Shown piece after piece: positions 1 through 64,000 of a stretch of 64,000 nucleotides of DNA. Position numbers and translations under genes: made by a program. The notes under the pieces are model-generated. The model had not been told where the DNA came from. It saw nothing but the letters and a program-made list of their open reading frames with translations, and ran no database searches. Source of the DNA: Hermodice carunculata (Eukaryota; Annelida; Polychaeta; Eunicida; Amphinomidae); the NCBI GenBank assembly GCA_964020975.1, contig OZ026620.1, positions 71,537,600 through 71,601,599 on the forward strand. Reading direction: 5' to 3'. Positions within the stretch are counted from its first letter, which is position 1. Each line of letters begins with the position of its first letter.

Positions 1-89
1 TTGACATATACCATTTACATGGTGTCGTCAAGACATACATACACATCATAAAGACAAATAAAACCCGTACAATTATTAGACAGTCCCCT

Positions 90-560
90 AGCATGGGGGT
101 ATACATGAACAATCAATATATCTACACACTACTACCTGAAGAATTACTGGTGCTCCTGCCACTGCTGTTTTAGTGACCCATGAACTCATGTCGCATTTCA
201 AAGGCGGAATTTACGAATGACAAGATAGGTTTATAGACAGCTGCCTTGCCATATCCCATTGTCATGATGAAATTGAATTTTTCAGGTTTATCAAATTGTA
301 TAAAACCACTGTGAATACATGAAAGATCATTAAATAATTGTGTCCTCTGTTCAGAGTAGTAACTACAATCTAATATAAAATGCAATTCATCTTCAACCGA
401 ATTGGATTTGCAAATTGTACAATTCAACCGGAGTTTTTGGTCTTGTGTATCTTCCTGCTTCAATTTGAAGAGTGTGCGCACTAATTCTCAACTTACTGAA
501 GTTTTTCCTCCTGTTGACAGGAATATTCTTTCTCAGATAATTTTCAATCTCAAACGTATT
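90..560 (-). mobile_element. LINE 3' end, degenerate (copy 1)
   Basis: Minus-strand remnant of the C-terminal part of a non-LTR retrotransposon polymerase. The KLRISAHTLQIEAGRY-like stretch, then CTICKSNSVEDELHFILDC, forms the Cys/His zf-RVT-type motif found after reverse transcriptase in many LINEs. A reading-frame change near 410-420 splits the two parts. Upstream polymerase sequence is missing (5' truncation). Clade not assigned. Confidence 0.75.
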
Positions 561-561
561 T

Positions 562-1805
562 TTGAATTTACAATATGTACGCAGTTTGTGTGAAGCATCA
601 CTGTTGTTTCCATTAATTGAGCAACAGGGTACTTCGAATTATACTTCTTTTTTGAATAATGTCCAGAAAACACTAGAAAACAATTTCAGAGATGAATGTA
701 TGAGTAAAATTCAGGAGCAAAATGATTGTGGAAAATTATCAACTTATCAAATTTTTAAAACTCAATTTTTGAAGGAACCTTATCTAAGTGAAATAAAAGA
801 TGAAAGATATAGGACGGCACTCTCAAGATTCAGATTAAGCTCCCACAACCTTGCTATAGAAACAGGGAGGCATGCAAAGCCAAAAATACCACGAACAAAC
901 CGCAAATGTCTTAAATGTAGCATGAATTGTGTAGAAGATGAAGTGCATTTCTTACTGATATGCCCAAGACATAAAAACTCCAGGAAAACGCTATTAAACG
1001 AAATTGAACTCTTCATTCCTAATTTCGACAACCTCACATTGAAAGAAAAATTTAGTTCAATTATGAAAAATTGTGATCCACATTGTTTACACCAACTTGG
1101 TAAATTTATATATGAAAGCTCCAATGTAGGCATTGAATAACCAGGACTGTAGTCAACTCAAAGTGGGGGTGGGGGGCATTTTCCTGGCAGTGTTTTGTAT
1201 ATAGTAGTACATGTAGTTTACTTAATGTACCTTGTTTATTTGGATTGGAAAAGTTTTTTAGAATTAGCACGTTCAGTGTACATAGATTTTTTTTTTTTTT
1301 TAAATTAGAATTAGAACGTTCAGTGTACATAGGTTAGCCAAATCAGGGCTGTAAACTTACATATATGGTGCTATACTCAATGTAAGGTGCCTCAAGGTAT
1401 AGGCATATAGACTGACAATGATATTTTTTATTAGATAGCGAGTATGAGAAGACTAGATAAATGATTTGGGTGCTTTGGACATGCAATAAATCAATCTTGG
1501 TGCTACAGATCACATGCAAACAAACAAATCATGTTTATACATTTATCTTTATTTCTGTATGTTATGTAAGAGATCATCCAGGTGACAGTTGTTGGTAAAC
1601 TTGTCCACTGTGGAGATTATATCAATTACAGGTGCACATTCTTTGTATTTTGTATTTCCTTGCAATGAAGCAAGTACAACACAGTAACATTTTAAATGTA
1701 GTTTATTTCAGTTTCCTAATGTGTAGCTTGATATTTGAACGTAGGACAAATAGGTCAGAAGTGACCTGTAGTTTTTGTCAATAAAACTTTTACTTACTTA
1801 CTTGC
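562..1805 (+). mobile_element. LINE 3' end with 3' UTR (copy 2)
   Basis: ORF of 192 codons (562-1140) with LSRFRLSSHNLAIETGRHAK, CLKCSMNCVEDEVHFLLICP and KFIYES, the C-terminal region of a LINE polymerase. After the stop come about 650 bp of 3' UTR ending in AATAAA and a short ACTT repeat near 1785-1805, as expected for the 3' end of such elements. It is 5'-truncated and head-to-head with copy 1; the family is the same type but copies 1-3 are clearly diverged. Confidence 0.78.
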
Positions 1806-2164
1806 ATAATTTGCTCCAGCCAAATTAAAAAAAATAATTTGGTGCGGCACCAAAAAATATGCTGTTTATGATACTACCATGCTAAAATTTAGTTCCTACA
1901 GTCCCGTAAATTCTCACCGCACATTCACTTTTTTCCGGTGGTGGTGGGGGAAGGAAATGTAGTGTGTGGGGCGAGAGAGAAGGGCTCACCATGGCATCTA
2001 ACGCATTTGATTCGAAAGTCAGGGACATGTGATAAAATCTGCCAACGACGAGCCTTTACCCCATGTAATAATAAAACCACACGCACGAATGTGAGGGCCT
2101 GGGTAACTTTTGCATGGCACAGCGTACCCGTGGAGCGGAAGGATAGTTTCCCATGTTATGAATA
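1806..2164. other. Spacer between LINE remnants
   Basis: A 77-codon ORF here (1938-2171) has no recognisable motif and I do not treat it as a gene. Nothing else seen. Confidence 0.4.
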
Positions 2165-2925
2165 CAATTAGTTTGTGGTGCTGTGAAATATTGGTTGCAT
2201 CTACAAAACAGTAACCCTGAAACCCTAAGATTTAAATGTCTGTTAGAAAATTATGAATTGTATAGAAATGATAAGAGCTGCTGGATAAAAGGTGTGAAAG
2301 ACATTCTGAAATATGCTAGGCTGCACGAAGGGTGAACAAATGTAGGAGGTGTAACTCCTCACAAAGTTTGAAGCAAACTAAGGCAGCGCTTGTGCAACAT
2401 CTATGAATTGAAGTGGTCACAGAAAATTAATACTGAAGATGATAGTTCACACAAATTGCGTAGGCCTACATATTGCAAATTTAAAAAAAGAATTTAGCAT
2501 GGAAAGTTATCTCTTGTGTAACATTTCAGTCAGTAAACGTAGGCTAATAATTTCACTAAACTTCGTGTAAGTGCTCACATTTGGAAATTGAAGTGGGGAG
2601 ATACACAAGACCCAAAACACCATTAGATTAGAATTACGTAAGTGTCACTTGTGCGATATGGACACAGTGGATGAGCAACACTTTATTCTCGACTGTAATT
2701 TGTATTCTGATATTAGAGAAGAATTATGTAATTTTGTAATAACCTTACCCGGTGCTGTGTGAACTTCAGAGATCTCTCACAATCAGAAAAGTTTCATTGT
2801 ATAATGTCTTTAGGCAACGGCAGACCATCTTTATATAAACCAGTGTTGAATTATATTAACTGCGCATTTGAGAAGCGCCCCAGTATTATGCACGGGTCAT
2901 GTCAATAAAGTTTATTTCCACTATC
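2165..2925 (+). mobile_element. LINE 3' end, degenerate (copy 3)
   Basis: Starts with WLHLQNSNPETLRFKC-like polymerase sequence, then a decayed stretch with several frame changes, then RKCHLCDMDTVDEQHFILDC. Ends near CAATAAAG at about 2905-2925. The same C-terminal architecture as the two copies above, older by its number of breaks. Confidence 0.7.
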
Positions 2926-2929
2926 AATC

Positions 2930-3813
2930 TTTTATTTGAAACGGCAGAGATGTGGCCTACTTCAACAAAATGAAACTGAACGAGAAGCGATCGCGATATA
3001 CCAGCAGAAACTACATAAACAATTTTGATCTGCTGCAGCTTTCGTACGATGAGGACAAACAGCACAGGTCTAGGAACAGGCTCTTATAGGGGTACCTTGA
3101 TAGGCCCTATGTGATATGTGAGCGTAGAGGTCTTATAATGTGTATTAGCCAAATCATAACCCTGATATCTTTTCGGCATCCGGTATGATTTACCGTAACA
3201 CATTTGTAACGTAGACCTACAAAAACGTTCAAAAAGATAAAAATAAAGAAAGAAACGGGGAGGGCCGGCAACGGTATCTTTTAGCCACCCACGTCCACAA
3301 CGTGTAAAATCATACCAAAACACAGAGCCGCCAATTTGGGAAATCGTTAGTCGTAGGACGTCCGTGAAATTTAATTAAATTCATAATTTTGTGTTTGGAT
3401 ATTTCACTTAGGCCTAATTCAAGAATACAAACAAAAGTGCGGAGTTTATGTTTATCACTAAGCTGAACAATATATTAACAAATATTTTGTGATCCTGTTT
3501 ACTGTTCGTTGTTAATTAGACCTCATGTGTTAATATCAGGTTTCATGCTATTTGACAAAAAGATCAATTTTATGGCAACTCTAACTCATATGAAGTACTT
3601 TGGAATTAACAAATTGACATCCTTTTTTCCTCCATGCAGTTAAAATGCGTGGTCATTGCATCTTTCCGCATATTAAATTCAGCAATTTATGAAAATACGG
3701 ATTTTACTATACGACTTCTAGGAAGGGCAAATTTTTTGTAGTTTTTTTCCTTTACAGACGTCGGTGGCTAAATCATACCGGCCCTCAGACCCGCTGTTTT
3801 TTGTTTGTGTTTG

Positions 3814-3844
<31 letters not shown>

Positions 3845-5185
3845 TTTTTGTTTGTTTGTTTGTTTTTGTTTTGCTCTTGTTTTAGTACGTTTTTGCATGT
3901 GAAGGAATGGGCTAGCTAAATCACACCGGCTTTCAGATCCTCTGGGGGTGAGGGTACGGTTTCGTACGTTACAAACGCGGAAAGGATACGTAAAATTCAA
4001 TTCTGCTGATATATAAAAATAACACCTTGATATGTGATGTGTGTGTGTGTCTATCTCACGTTGATACACATTGGAGTGTTTTTCTCAAGACTTGGACCAC
4101 TGCAAATCACTGTACACGAACATAGAATTGGCATTTTTATTCATTTCTGCTGATAGAAAAATAATACACTGTGTGGCCCCACTTCAGACCAGTTTCCACT
4201 TCAAATCAATTTTGTCATTATTTGAGTTAGGACTATTTACATTGATAACAAGCCACGCACTTAAATGGATAACAAGTCATGCACTAGATTGTTAACAAGA
4301 CACACACCTTGTACTATTGTTCTAATCAGTGCGAAGAGGTGATCATTTTATACTTGTTATGCAACATTTTATTCATAATGTATATTTTAAAATAAATATG
4401 TTCTATTTGATATAATATTTTGGTCCCTGTGATATGTGATATGCACCAAAAAGAGTGAGACTGATATATGATATTGAAATGTTGATACCCTCAGATACGT
4501 GATATATAAAAACGCTTTAACTTTAAGGGCCTGGTCTCTGGAAGGGCTACGGGCCTATGGCTACAGCGACGACTTTGCCCGCCCGGGTTTGCCCGTACAG
4601 CCTGAACAAACCCCGGCGCCTGCACCAGCCAGTCAGTTGTAACTTGTAGCTTAGTCTTTAATAATGGCTTCATGGTTTGATATAGACCCCGGCTTCTGCG
4701 AGGCTATAGGCCCGATGATGACATTAACAAAATGACAGGACTCTTGTTTATATTCTATTCCAGTACTGAGTAGGCTTCGGCCCTATTTTTTTTCCTTTTC
4801 TTTTTTAGGCGCACGTGATATTCAGTCAACCTGTTGATCTTTATCTGGTTAGTGTCAAATGATGATCAATTTAGCCGCACGTGATATTCAGTCAACCTGT
4901 CGATCTTTATCTGGTCAGTGTTAAATGATGATCAATAAAATCCATTCGGGTTGTGTGCATGAAAACCCCTTTTCCGTGCATTCATCCTACTAAAAACAGC
5001 TGCTCTGGAATACACAAATACGCGAGCTTTTGCGCGAAAAACATTATGCAACCCCTGAGAGGCCGCCTCTCACTAATTCAATTTTAGATATTATACTTTC
5101 ATTTCATTGGTTGCATCTATAGCACAAACCTAAAAATTGAAATGGATTGACACCTCTATCTGTATACATACATGTATATATCAGT
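2930..5185. other. Intergenic DNA with short duplications
   Basis: No gene recognised. Holds a T/TTTTG-rich tract at about 3797-3872, a repeated CTAAATCA(T/C)ACCGG segment at about 3768 and 3912, and an imperfect tandem duplication of about 65 bp at 4808-4940 (each copy starts GCACGTGATATTCAGTCAAC). Confidence 0.5.
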
Positions 5186-5188
5186 ATA

Positions 5189-6395
<1,207 letters not shown>

Positions 6396-6398
6396 GCA

Positions 6399-6536
6399 AA
6401 GGAAGGAAGGAAGGAAGGGAAGGAAGGGAGGGAGGGAGGGAGGGAGGAAGGAAGGAAGGAAGGAAGGAAGGAAGGAAGGAAGGAAGGGAGGGAGGGAGGA
6501 AGGAAGGAAGGAAGGGAGGGAGGAAGGAAGGAAGGG
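6399..6536. repeat. GGAA/GGGA purine tract
   Basis: About 138 bp of GGAAGGAA and GGGAGGGA variants, all purine on the plus strand, interrupted only by unit switches. It generates low-complexity ORFs on both strands. Confidence 0.95.
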
Positions 6537-7997
6537 ACAACAGCATGCATGTTTGTACACGGGCATAAACATGAATCCAGACCAGCGCATTGATTTAAGA
6601 AGTTGATTGTTTTGAGGATATGCCACATTTTCGTACACATTTATTACATTTTCATTTTCATTATTGAAGGTTTCTTTTAACTCAGCCAGTTGTTTTGTTA
6701 AATTTCTATTACAATATTTGTATGAGCAAACAATAGTTTTCCATACTGCAGTATTCATCTCGGGTTGTGCAAAGTAAACTTTTACGCAAAAAAAATACGA
6801 CAAACTGCTTATTCAATATTAGAATATTTTATTTTCTTCTCTGCACACAGAATATGGTACAGAATTATCAGGGTAATGCAGCATTTGTAAAAAGTAAAGT
6901 GGTTTCAGTTTAGTTCAGACTTAGGTATAATATGCATCTGTTAACTGTGTGTTGGTGCAAGCATCCAAGCTAAAACAGTTTACAGTGTATAGAGTTACAG
7001 CCTTAATTTTTTAAAACGGTTTTGTTACAACATTTTTAACTTATCAAATATACGCATTTTCAAGAGAAAGTTTTGCAACATGCAGTAATTTAGTTTTAAT
7101 GTCTTTTTCTAATGAGATTCATAATTTTGACTTATCCAAACTGGAAGGCATGACATTTGAATCTATTGCAGTATGCTATTTTTTTCATAAATTTCAGTAC
7201 AAATCTCCACATGAAGGATATTACTAAATTCTACAGCCTCCCTAGTTTTCTTTTAATGGTCATAATTTCTAAATATCCCTGCAACACATCATTACTTTCA
7301 GTAAAAGAAGGCTGGTATTTTGAAACTGATGACGCTGCAATTTGACATATTAAAACACACATTTCACACAGACTTGACTTAATGGATTCTTCAAAGATGT
7401 AATGTGCAAAAACCTTACCCTAGTGATTTCTGGTGTTAAAATCAGTAGTTCCCACAAATCTTAATTACCCTTTCATGTTTGATGACCTTTGGGGGTCAAG
7501 ACATACACAATAAATTACAATATCACAGTCTGCAAATTCAGATGCTGCATGTAATAGTGTGATACCATGCCGACAATCATGTCCAAAGGAAAAATCCTGG
7601 TTTGTACATACCATGCTGCTCAATACATTTATCATGAACATGCATTTTTTTAGACTTGTTAACAAGAGTGACATGGGCCTAATGCTCTGCCGCCACATTA
7701 TCTGATGACTATCACCAAATATTAATTTCCCAAAATACATTCATACTGTGATCCTGAGAAATTAGTAAAGGTCATTGATATGATGCAACATCAAACCTCC
7801 ACATGAACACATGTGGTCCATTCTGTATCATGCCCCTTATTCTTTATCAACATACTGAATTTAGTATCCTTTTCTTAGGTGCTTACTGACTTTGAAAAAT
7901 AAGTCAGGGTCACACAACTTACTGAAAACTTTCACTATTGGTCTTATGCATATTTGGTGTAACTTTTGCAGTTCTATCTCAATTTTATTATGTTGAG

Positions 7998-8135
7998 GGC
8001 ATCACCACTTCATACCACCAGTGGTGCCACCATGACTCATCACCACTTCATACCACCAGTGGTGCCACCATGACTCATCACCACTTCATACCACCAGTGG
8101 TGCCTCATACCAAGGGTGGTGCCACCATGACTCCG
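7998..8135. repeat. 38-bp minisatellite, about 3.5 copies
   Basis: Unit CATCACCACTTCATACCACC plus AGTGGTGCCACCATGACT, near identical in three copies, the last degenerate. Contains the small palindrome CCACCAGTGGTG. Confidence 0.93.
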
Positions 8136-9085
8136 CATGTCACAGACTTTTGTCTGCATAACATTTTTGTAATGATATATTGATACATGTGCACAAGTTC
8201 AGATGTAGTGACCATAACAAAAAATATTTCCTCATATGTATTTCCTATGTGAACTTGAGAATGTAGGTAAATGTCATCCATATCATACAACATAGAATTT
8301 CTACATATGATATACATTTATGGTACATTTTTTATCTTTAACCTTATTCTTTCTCAACATAATTAATGTGTTTTCAACACCTTTTGGTCCACATCTTCCA
8401 TAATAATATAGGTGGTGCCACCAAATTTCAGCACATTCTCGTCTTTTTGTCTGATTGACATTCACCCTAGCTTTCAAGATGATTCATGAAAAACTTTTCA
8501 CAAAACAGCACTCTCAAAATTTTCCTATTTTGGCCCAAGTATTATGTAATACTATCAGTGGTTACAACAATATCCAGCTTGACCTGCATTTTCATACACT
8601 TGGTAAGTCCTGAAAATTATATGGGGCAAACATAAAAAAACTGTTGACTATATCACACTACACACAAAAGTTTATGAGCAGACAAATGGACCATTTAAGT
8701 GAGAAACAGATGGAGAGACATGAGTGATCCAAACTTGCTCTGCAATCTATGGTCAGTAGAGCTAAAAAATTCATACATGTTAGAAAATGTGAAACAAACA
8801 TTTGCTATAAATCAAACCTTAAAAACTATTTTTGAAGTTTACCAACCAATTTAAAATACAATCAGGTATATAAAAGTGAGGCTTTTTCCCATCTAATTAT
8901 ATCTGAAAATATACAAAACATTTAAAACATTTCAGGCAAACCGTAAAAACAAAGAGGTGGGGGCAAAACGTTTTCTTTTTGACAAGCACAACACATCTTA
9001 ACATTTAGCTGTTTCATGCTGGCAGTGGTCTTTAAAGAAGTTACAAGAATAAATTATACTGTGCATCGCAGATTAAAATAGACAG

Positions 9086-9245
9086 CAGTATCTCCAATAA
9101 AGACCACCTCCATAAGGAGACCATTTCCATATTAAGACCACCAATTTACCCATTAACAGGCCTGTTTTTGCATACCCTTAACAATATCCAATATTAAAAC
9201 CACATTTTTCACTCCTTCAGGTAGTGTTAATGGGACATTCCACTG
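9086..9245. mobile_element. Decayed MITE, pogo/Tigger-like
   Basis: Ends CAGTATCTCC and, at the other side, GGACATTCCACTG followed by TA, with AAGACCAC-type interior repeats. It resembles the better copy at 52930-53108. Confidence 0.5.
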
Positions 9246-9592
9246 TACATGTATGCTGGCAGTCTCGTCCTCCTCAAAACTGTTCAAGGGCACTCACATG
9301 TAAATTGTTCTCTGCTTTCATGTCTTTACTTCAGCTTCATGTTATAACTAGAGAACATTTTTGTTGAGAATTGTGTGTAAGACCTATCATGGTGGCTTGT
9401 CCCAGGTTAATAGCATTTTGGGGAAAGTAACCAACATTCTTACCTGACTAGAGCTTACAATATTACTTGGCATCACTGCACTTCTTTTAAAAAAATTATA
9501 TGTATATATATTTTAATGTATCCATAAAATTGGTGAGTGTGATTATTATAAAACTGTAGTTATGTGCGTGTAGAAAGATCAGTTACATGAAT

Positions 9593-11639
<2,047 letters not shown>

Positions 11640-11640
<1 letters not shown>

Positions 11641-11930
11641 AATATCACCTTGGGTACACTGCCTGGCAGTGCCCAGGAAAGCTGTTGACCCAGCTTGGGT
11701 ACAGGGCCTGGCAGTGCCCAGGAAAGTTGTTGACCCAGCTTGGGTACAGGGCATGCAATGCCCAGGAAAGCTGTTGATCCAGCTTGAGTACACTGCCTGG
11801 CAGTGCCCAGGAAAGCTGTTGACCCAGCTTGGGTACAGGGCCTGGCAGTGCTCAGGAAAGATGTTGACCCAGCTTGGGTACAGGGCCTGGCAGTGCCCAG
11901 GAAAGCTGTTGACCCACTCTCCTGAAGGTT
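11640..11930. repeat. 45-bp minisatellite, about 6 copies
   Basis: Unit TGGGTACAGGGCCTGGCAGT followed by GCCCAGGAAAGCTGTTGACCCAGCT. The core GAAAGCTGTTGACC also occurs inside the TTAA-flanked MITEs (for example 61730-61750), suggesting that the array grew from such an element. Both strands stay open (119 and 140 codons) only because of the repeat. Confidence 0.93.
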
Positions 11931-13056
11931 GATGATGGTTCTGTCCCATCACACTCCACTGGAGCAACATTATGTACTCTCCAGGACCAGCCACTCCTAA
12001 CCTCAATGTGCCAAAACCCTGTATAAATCACATTTAAAAAAAAAAATGTTCTCCTTCTCAGCTGTAATCACAAACACATTTTGGGTGCTTCTGTCACATT
12101 CAGCCCATCATATGTGGCATTTTGCATTCAAATTTTCCCAATATGTCCACAGAATCTCTGTTATGTTGACCCATCTCTACCTTATGTACACAACATTCCT
12201 CCAATATACATATACACACTCTGTCATACATGTAGCAGAGATACTTACCTTAACCACCCCCACCCCACAACATCAACAAAACCCACAGGTAAAACAGCTG
12301 TATGCTTCAATGATTTCTATATTAATGTTAATGAAAAACAACCCGAGTGTGAATTGTTGATGAGCCATATCAGACTCGTATGCTCCATAAGCCAACAGCT
12401 CTCCTTGGCCAGGTTGGGTGCCTAGGACCACTCACTCTCAAACACGAAAACTGTTGACTCAGTCTAAAAATTCAATCGAGGGGAAAGGGTTAAAACATAT
12501 TTCATTTTGTACATACAATAAGTCAAGCAAAGGGACACACCATATTACATCTGGTGTACTTCTGCACTGTCAGGATGTAAGTTCAGACAGAATGTAAATT
12601 ATTGCACTCCAGTTTCATGTTTGAGTGAACTAAAGCGTCCTGTCACTAATGTCATGATATATGATGAAACCTGACTGGTAATATGCTCCATGTTAAGAGT
12701 TCTACCTGTCCTATAAATTTGTGAAGGGAAGATGTTGTCATTGGCTTCAGTCTTACTAAAGCTGCACAATAGTAGAGCGTCAATCACTCTATGATGGATG
12801 AATGCTGTAAAACAGGCAACTCTCTAATGCTGGAGGCAGAAACTGCACATTACATGTGCCCTTCCTGCACATACATGTACTACAGTAGCATCATCATAAA
12901 AAACCTTGTAGTCATGAGATCCCTATTTACAATTAAAAACCAGTTTATAAAATAATGCTACAATTAAGTTTTGAATGCCCTCTCATCTCCAAGTTTGAGT
13001 ATTTACAACAGGTATTTTGTGATCTTGAACAGTGGTGAAAATAGCGGTTGGTCAGG
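11931..13056. other. BLTP2 3' flank / probable 3' UTR
   Basis: Directly downstream of the BLTP2 stop on the minus strand. Contains a further MITE-like fragment near 12380-12495 ending GGGTTAA. No AATAAA; no other gene. Confidence 0.4.
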
Positions 13057-63127
<50,071 letters not shown>

Positions 63128-64000
63128 CTACAAAAGAAATAAACAAATAACATAGAAAATCACATCACATGATAATGCACACACAGTCCTCCATCAGAGG
63201 TCAGTGGTATCTGTAGATCTTAACCACTCAGGTGCTTTCTATGACAGGATCAAAGGTCAAGGTGACTTCATTTTGGTGTATAACACACTGCTCAAGAAGT
63301 TTCTACATGCCAAGTTTGGTATATCTACAGATTACAGAATTGAAATGTGGCCCAAACAAGCATTTTTGGATCAAATGGCAGAATGAGAGAAGGCCTGGCA
63401 AATTAATGCAATGCAAAACTATAATCCACGCCAGGTTCCACTTGGGGCCGAAGTCAGTACCGGCTGCATGAGGTCCCAATTGATATTGATTTTGATTCAG
63501 CATGTAACACACACATACAGCATTTACAAAATACACATGTAGTTCTGCGATTAGCAACAAAATAAAAAACTTCTTTTCAAAAGGGTTTTTAGACAATACA
63601 CATATGTAGCACAGGCAAACTATGCACTTTACCTAATTTAGCCGTAAAGTAGCTTTACTCTAGGATATTGATGTAATTTAAACATAATATCATTGCATGG
63701 AAATACATTAGAGACCTTCATATCAAAGTTAAATAAGTATAATATACATGCAGGGTAGACTTACAATCATAAACAGGATAGCACATATGACTCGGGAAGA
63801 AGGGAATAAATACTAAGATATGGAATGTGTTCAGGTAGAGTAAAAACCTATTAGGTGATTTGTCATATTATCCAACCAGTCTACAACACCAAAAACGGAA
63901 TTATAAAAATAAACAGCAAATTGATGACATTTTTAGTCTGATGTTTCAATGTTAATAGACTGAGGTAGAATGTTTCATTCTTCTATGCTGTAGCATCATG
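63128..64000. other. BLTP2 intron upstream of window exon 1
   Basis: No further exon recognised up to the window edge. A repeat with GATCAAAGGTCAAGGTGACT, CATGCCAAGTTTGGTATATC and GTGGCCCAAACAAGCATTTT lies at about 63240-63480. Confidence 0.5.

Larger units (their letters stand above)
6540..9590. other. Intergenic or possible distal 3' UTR flank
   Basis: No exon or motif recognised on either strand. Includes a 38-bp tandem repeat (own entry) and a decayed TA-flanked MITE at 9086-9245 (own entry). AT-rich with many scattered stops. Confidence 0.35.

Overview
The window looks like nuclear DNA of a marine invertebrate animal, most likely a lancelet (Branchiostoma type). The grounds are a long intron-rich gene with short exons and introns mostly of 0.5-6 kb, AT-rich intergenic DNA, many short DNA transposons, and minisatellites that grow out of exon-intron junctions. 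I recall, and cannot check here, that junction-spanning minisatellites were reported in amphioxus. Other marine invertebrates remain possible.

The one host gene I can reconstruct is on the minus strand, from 63127 down to 13057. It is the 3' part of the orthologue of BLTP2 (KIAA0100; fly Hobbit, yeast Fmp27, plant SABRE), a bridge-like lipid-transfer protein. I read 33 coding exons. Their lengths sum to 3990 nt, all reading phases agree, and they give 1329 residues plus a stop. This corresponds to roughly the last three-fifths of the human protein, including the GFWDK-type block, the later repeating beta-groove segments, a coiled coil and the basic C-terminus. The 5' exons lie beyond 64000. 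Introns are GT-AG except a GC-AG intron after exon 30, and exon 13 has an uncertain donor.

Layout. 1-2930: three 3' ends of LINE-type retrotransposons. 2930-13056: flank downstream of the gene with microsatellites (two very long GA/CT tracts), short minisatellites, degenerate DNA-transposon remnants and no gene I recognise. 13057-63127: the BLTP2 gene, whose introns hold nearly everything else. That includes a mariner element with three coding defects, a 1.9-kb DNA element carrying a ZAD-like zinc-finger ORF, a 1.96-kb non-autonomous DNA element with GCGC-rich ends, TA-flanked pogo/Tigger-like MITEs, TTAA-flanked MITEs, a 158-bp higher-order satellite, a 113-bp dimeric array and about ten further minisatellites. 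63128-64000: upstream intron.

The most unusual signal is that several minisatellites are built from the gene's own splice junctions. Units contain the end of an exon, its splice site and a few intron bases, repeated 2-12 times (exons 1, 20, 24, 31 and 32, and more weakly 21). In intron 20 nearly the whole intron is such repeats. A near-identical 57-bp piece of exon 6 also lies in an intron about 4.8 kb away. Several transposons sit inside minisatellites, so their empty sites can be read directly from neighbouring units.
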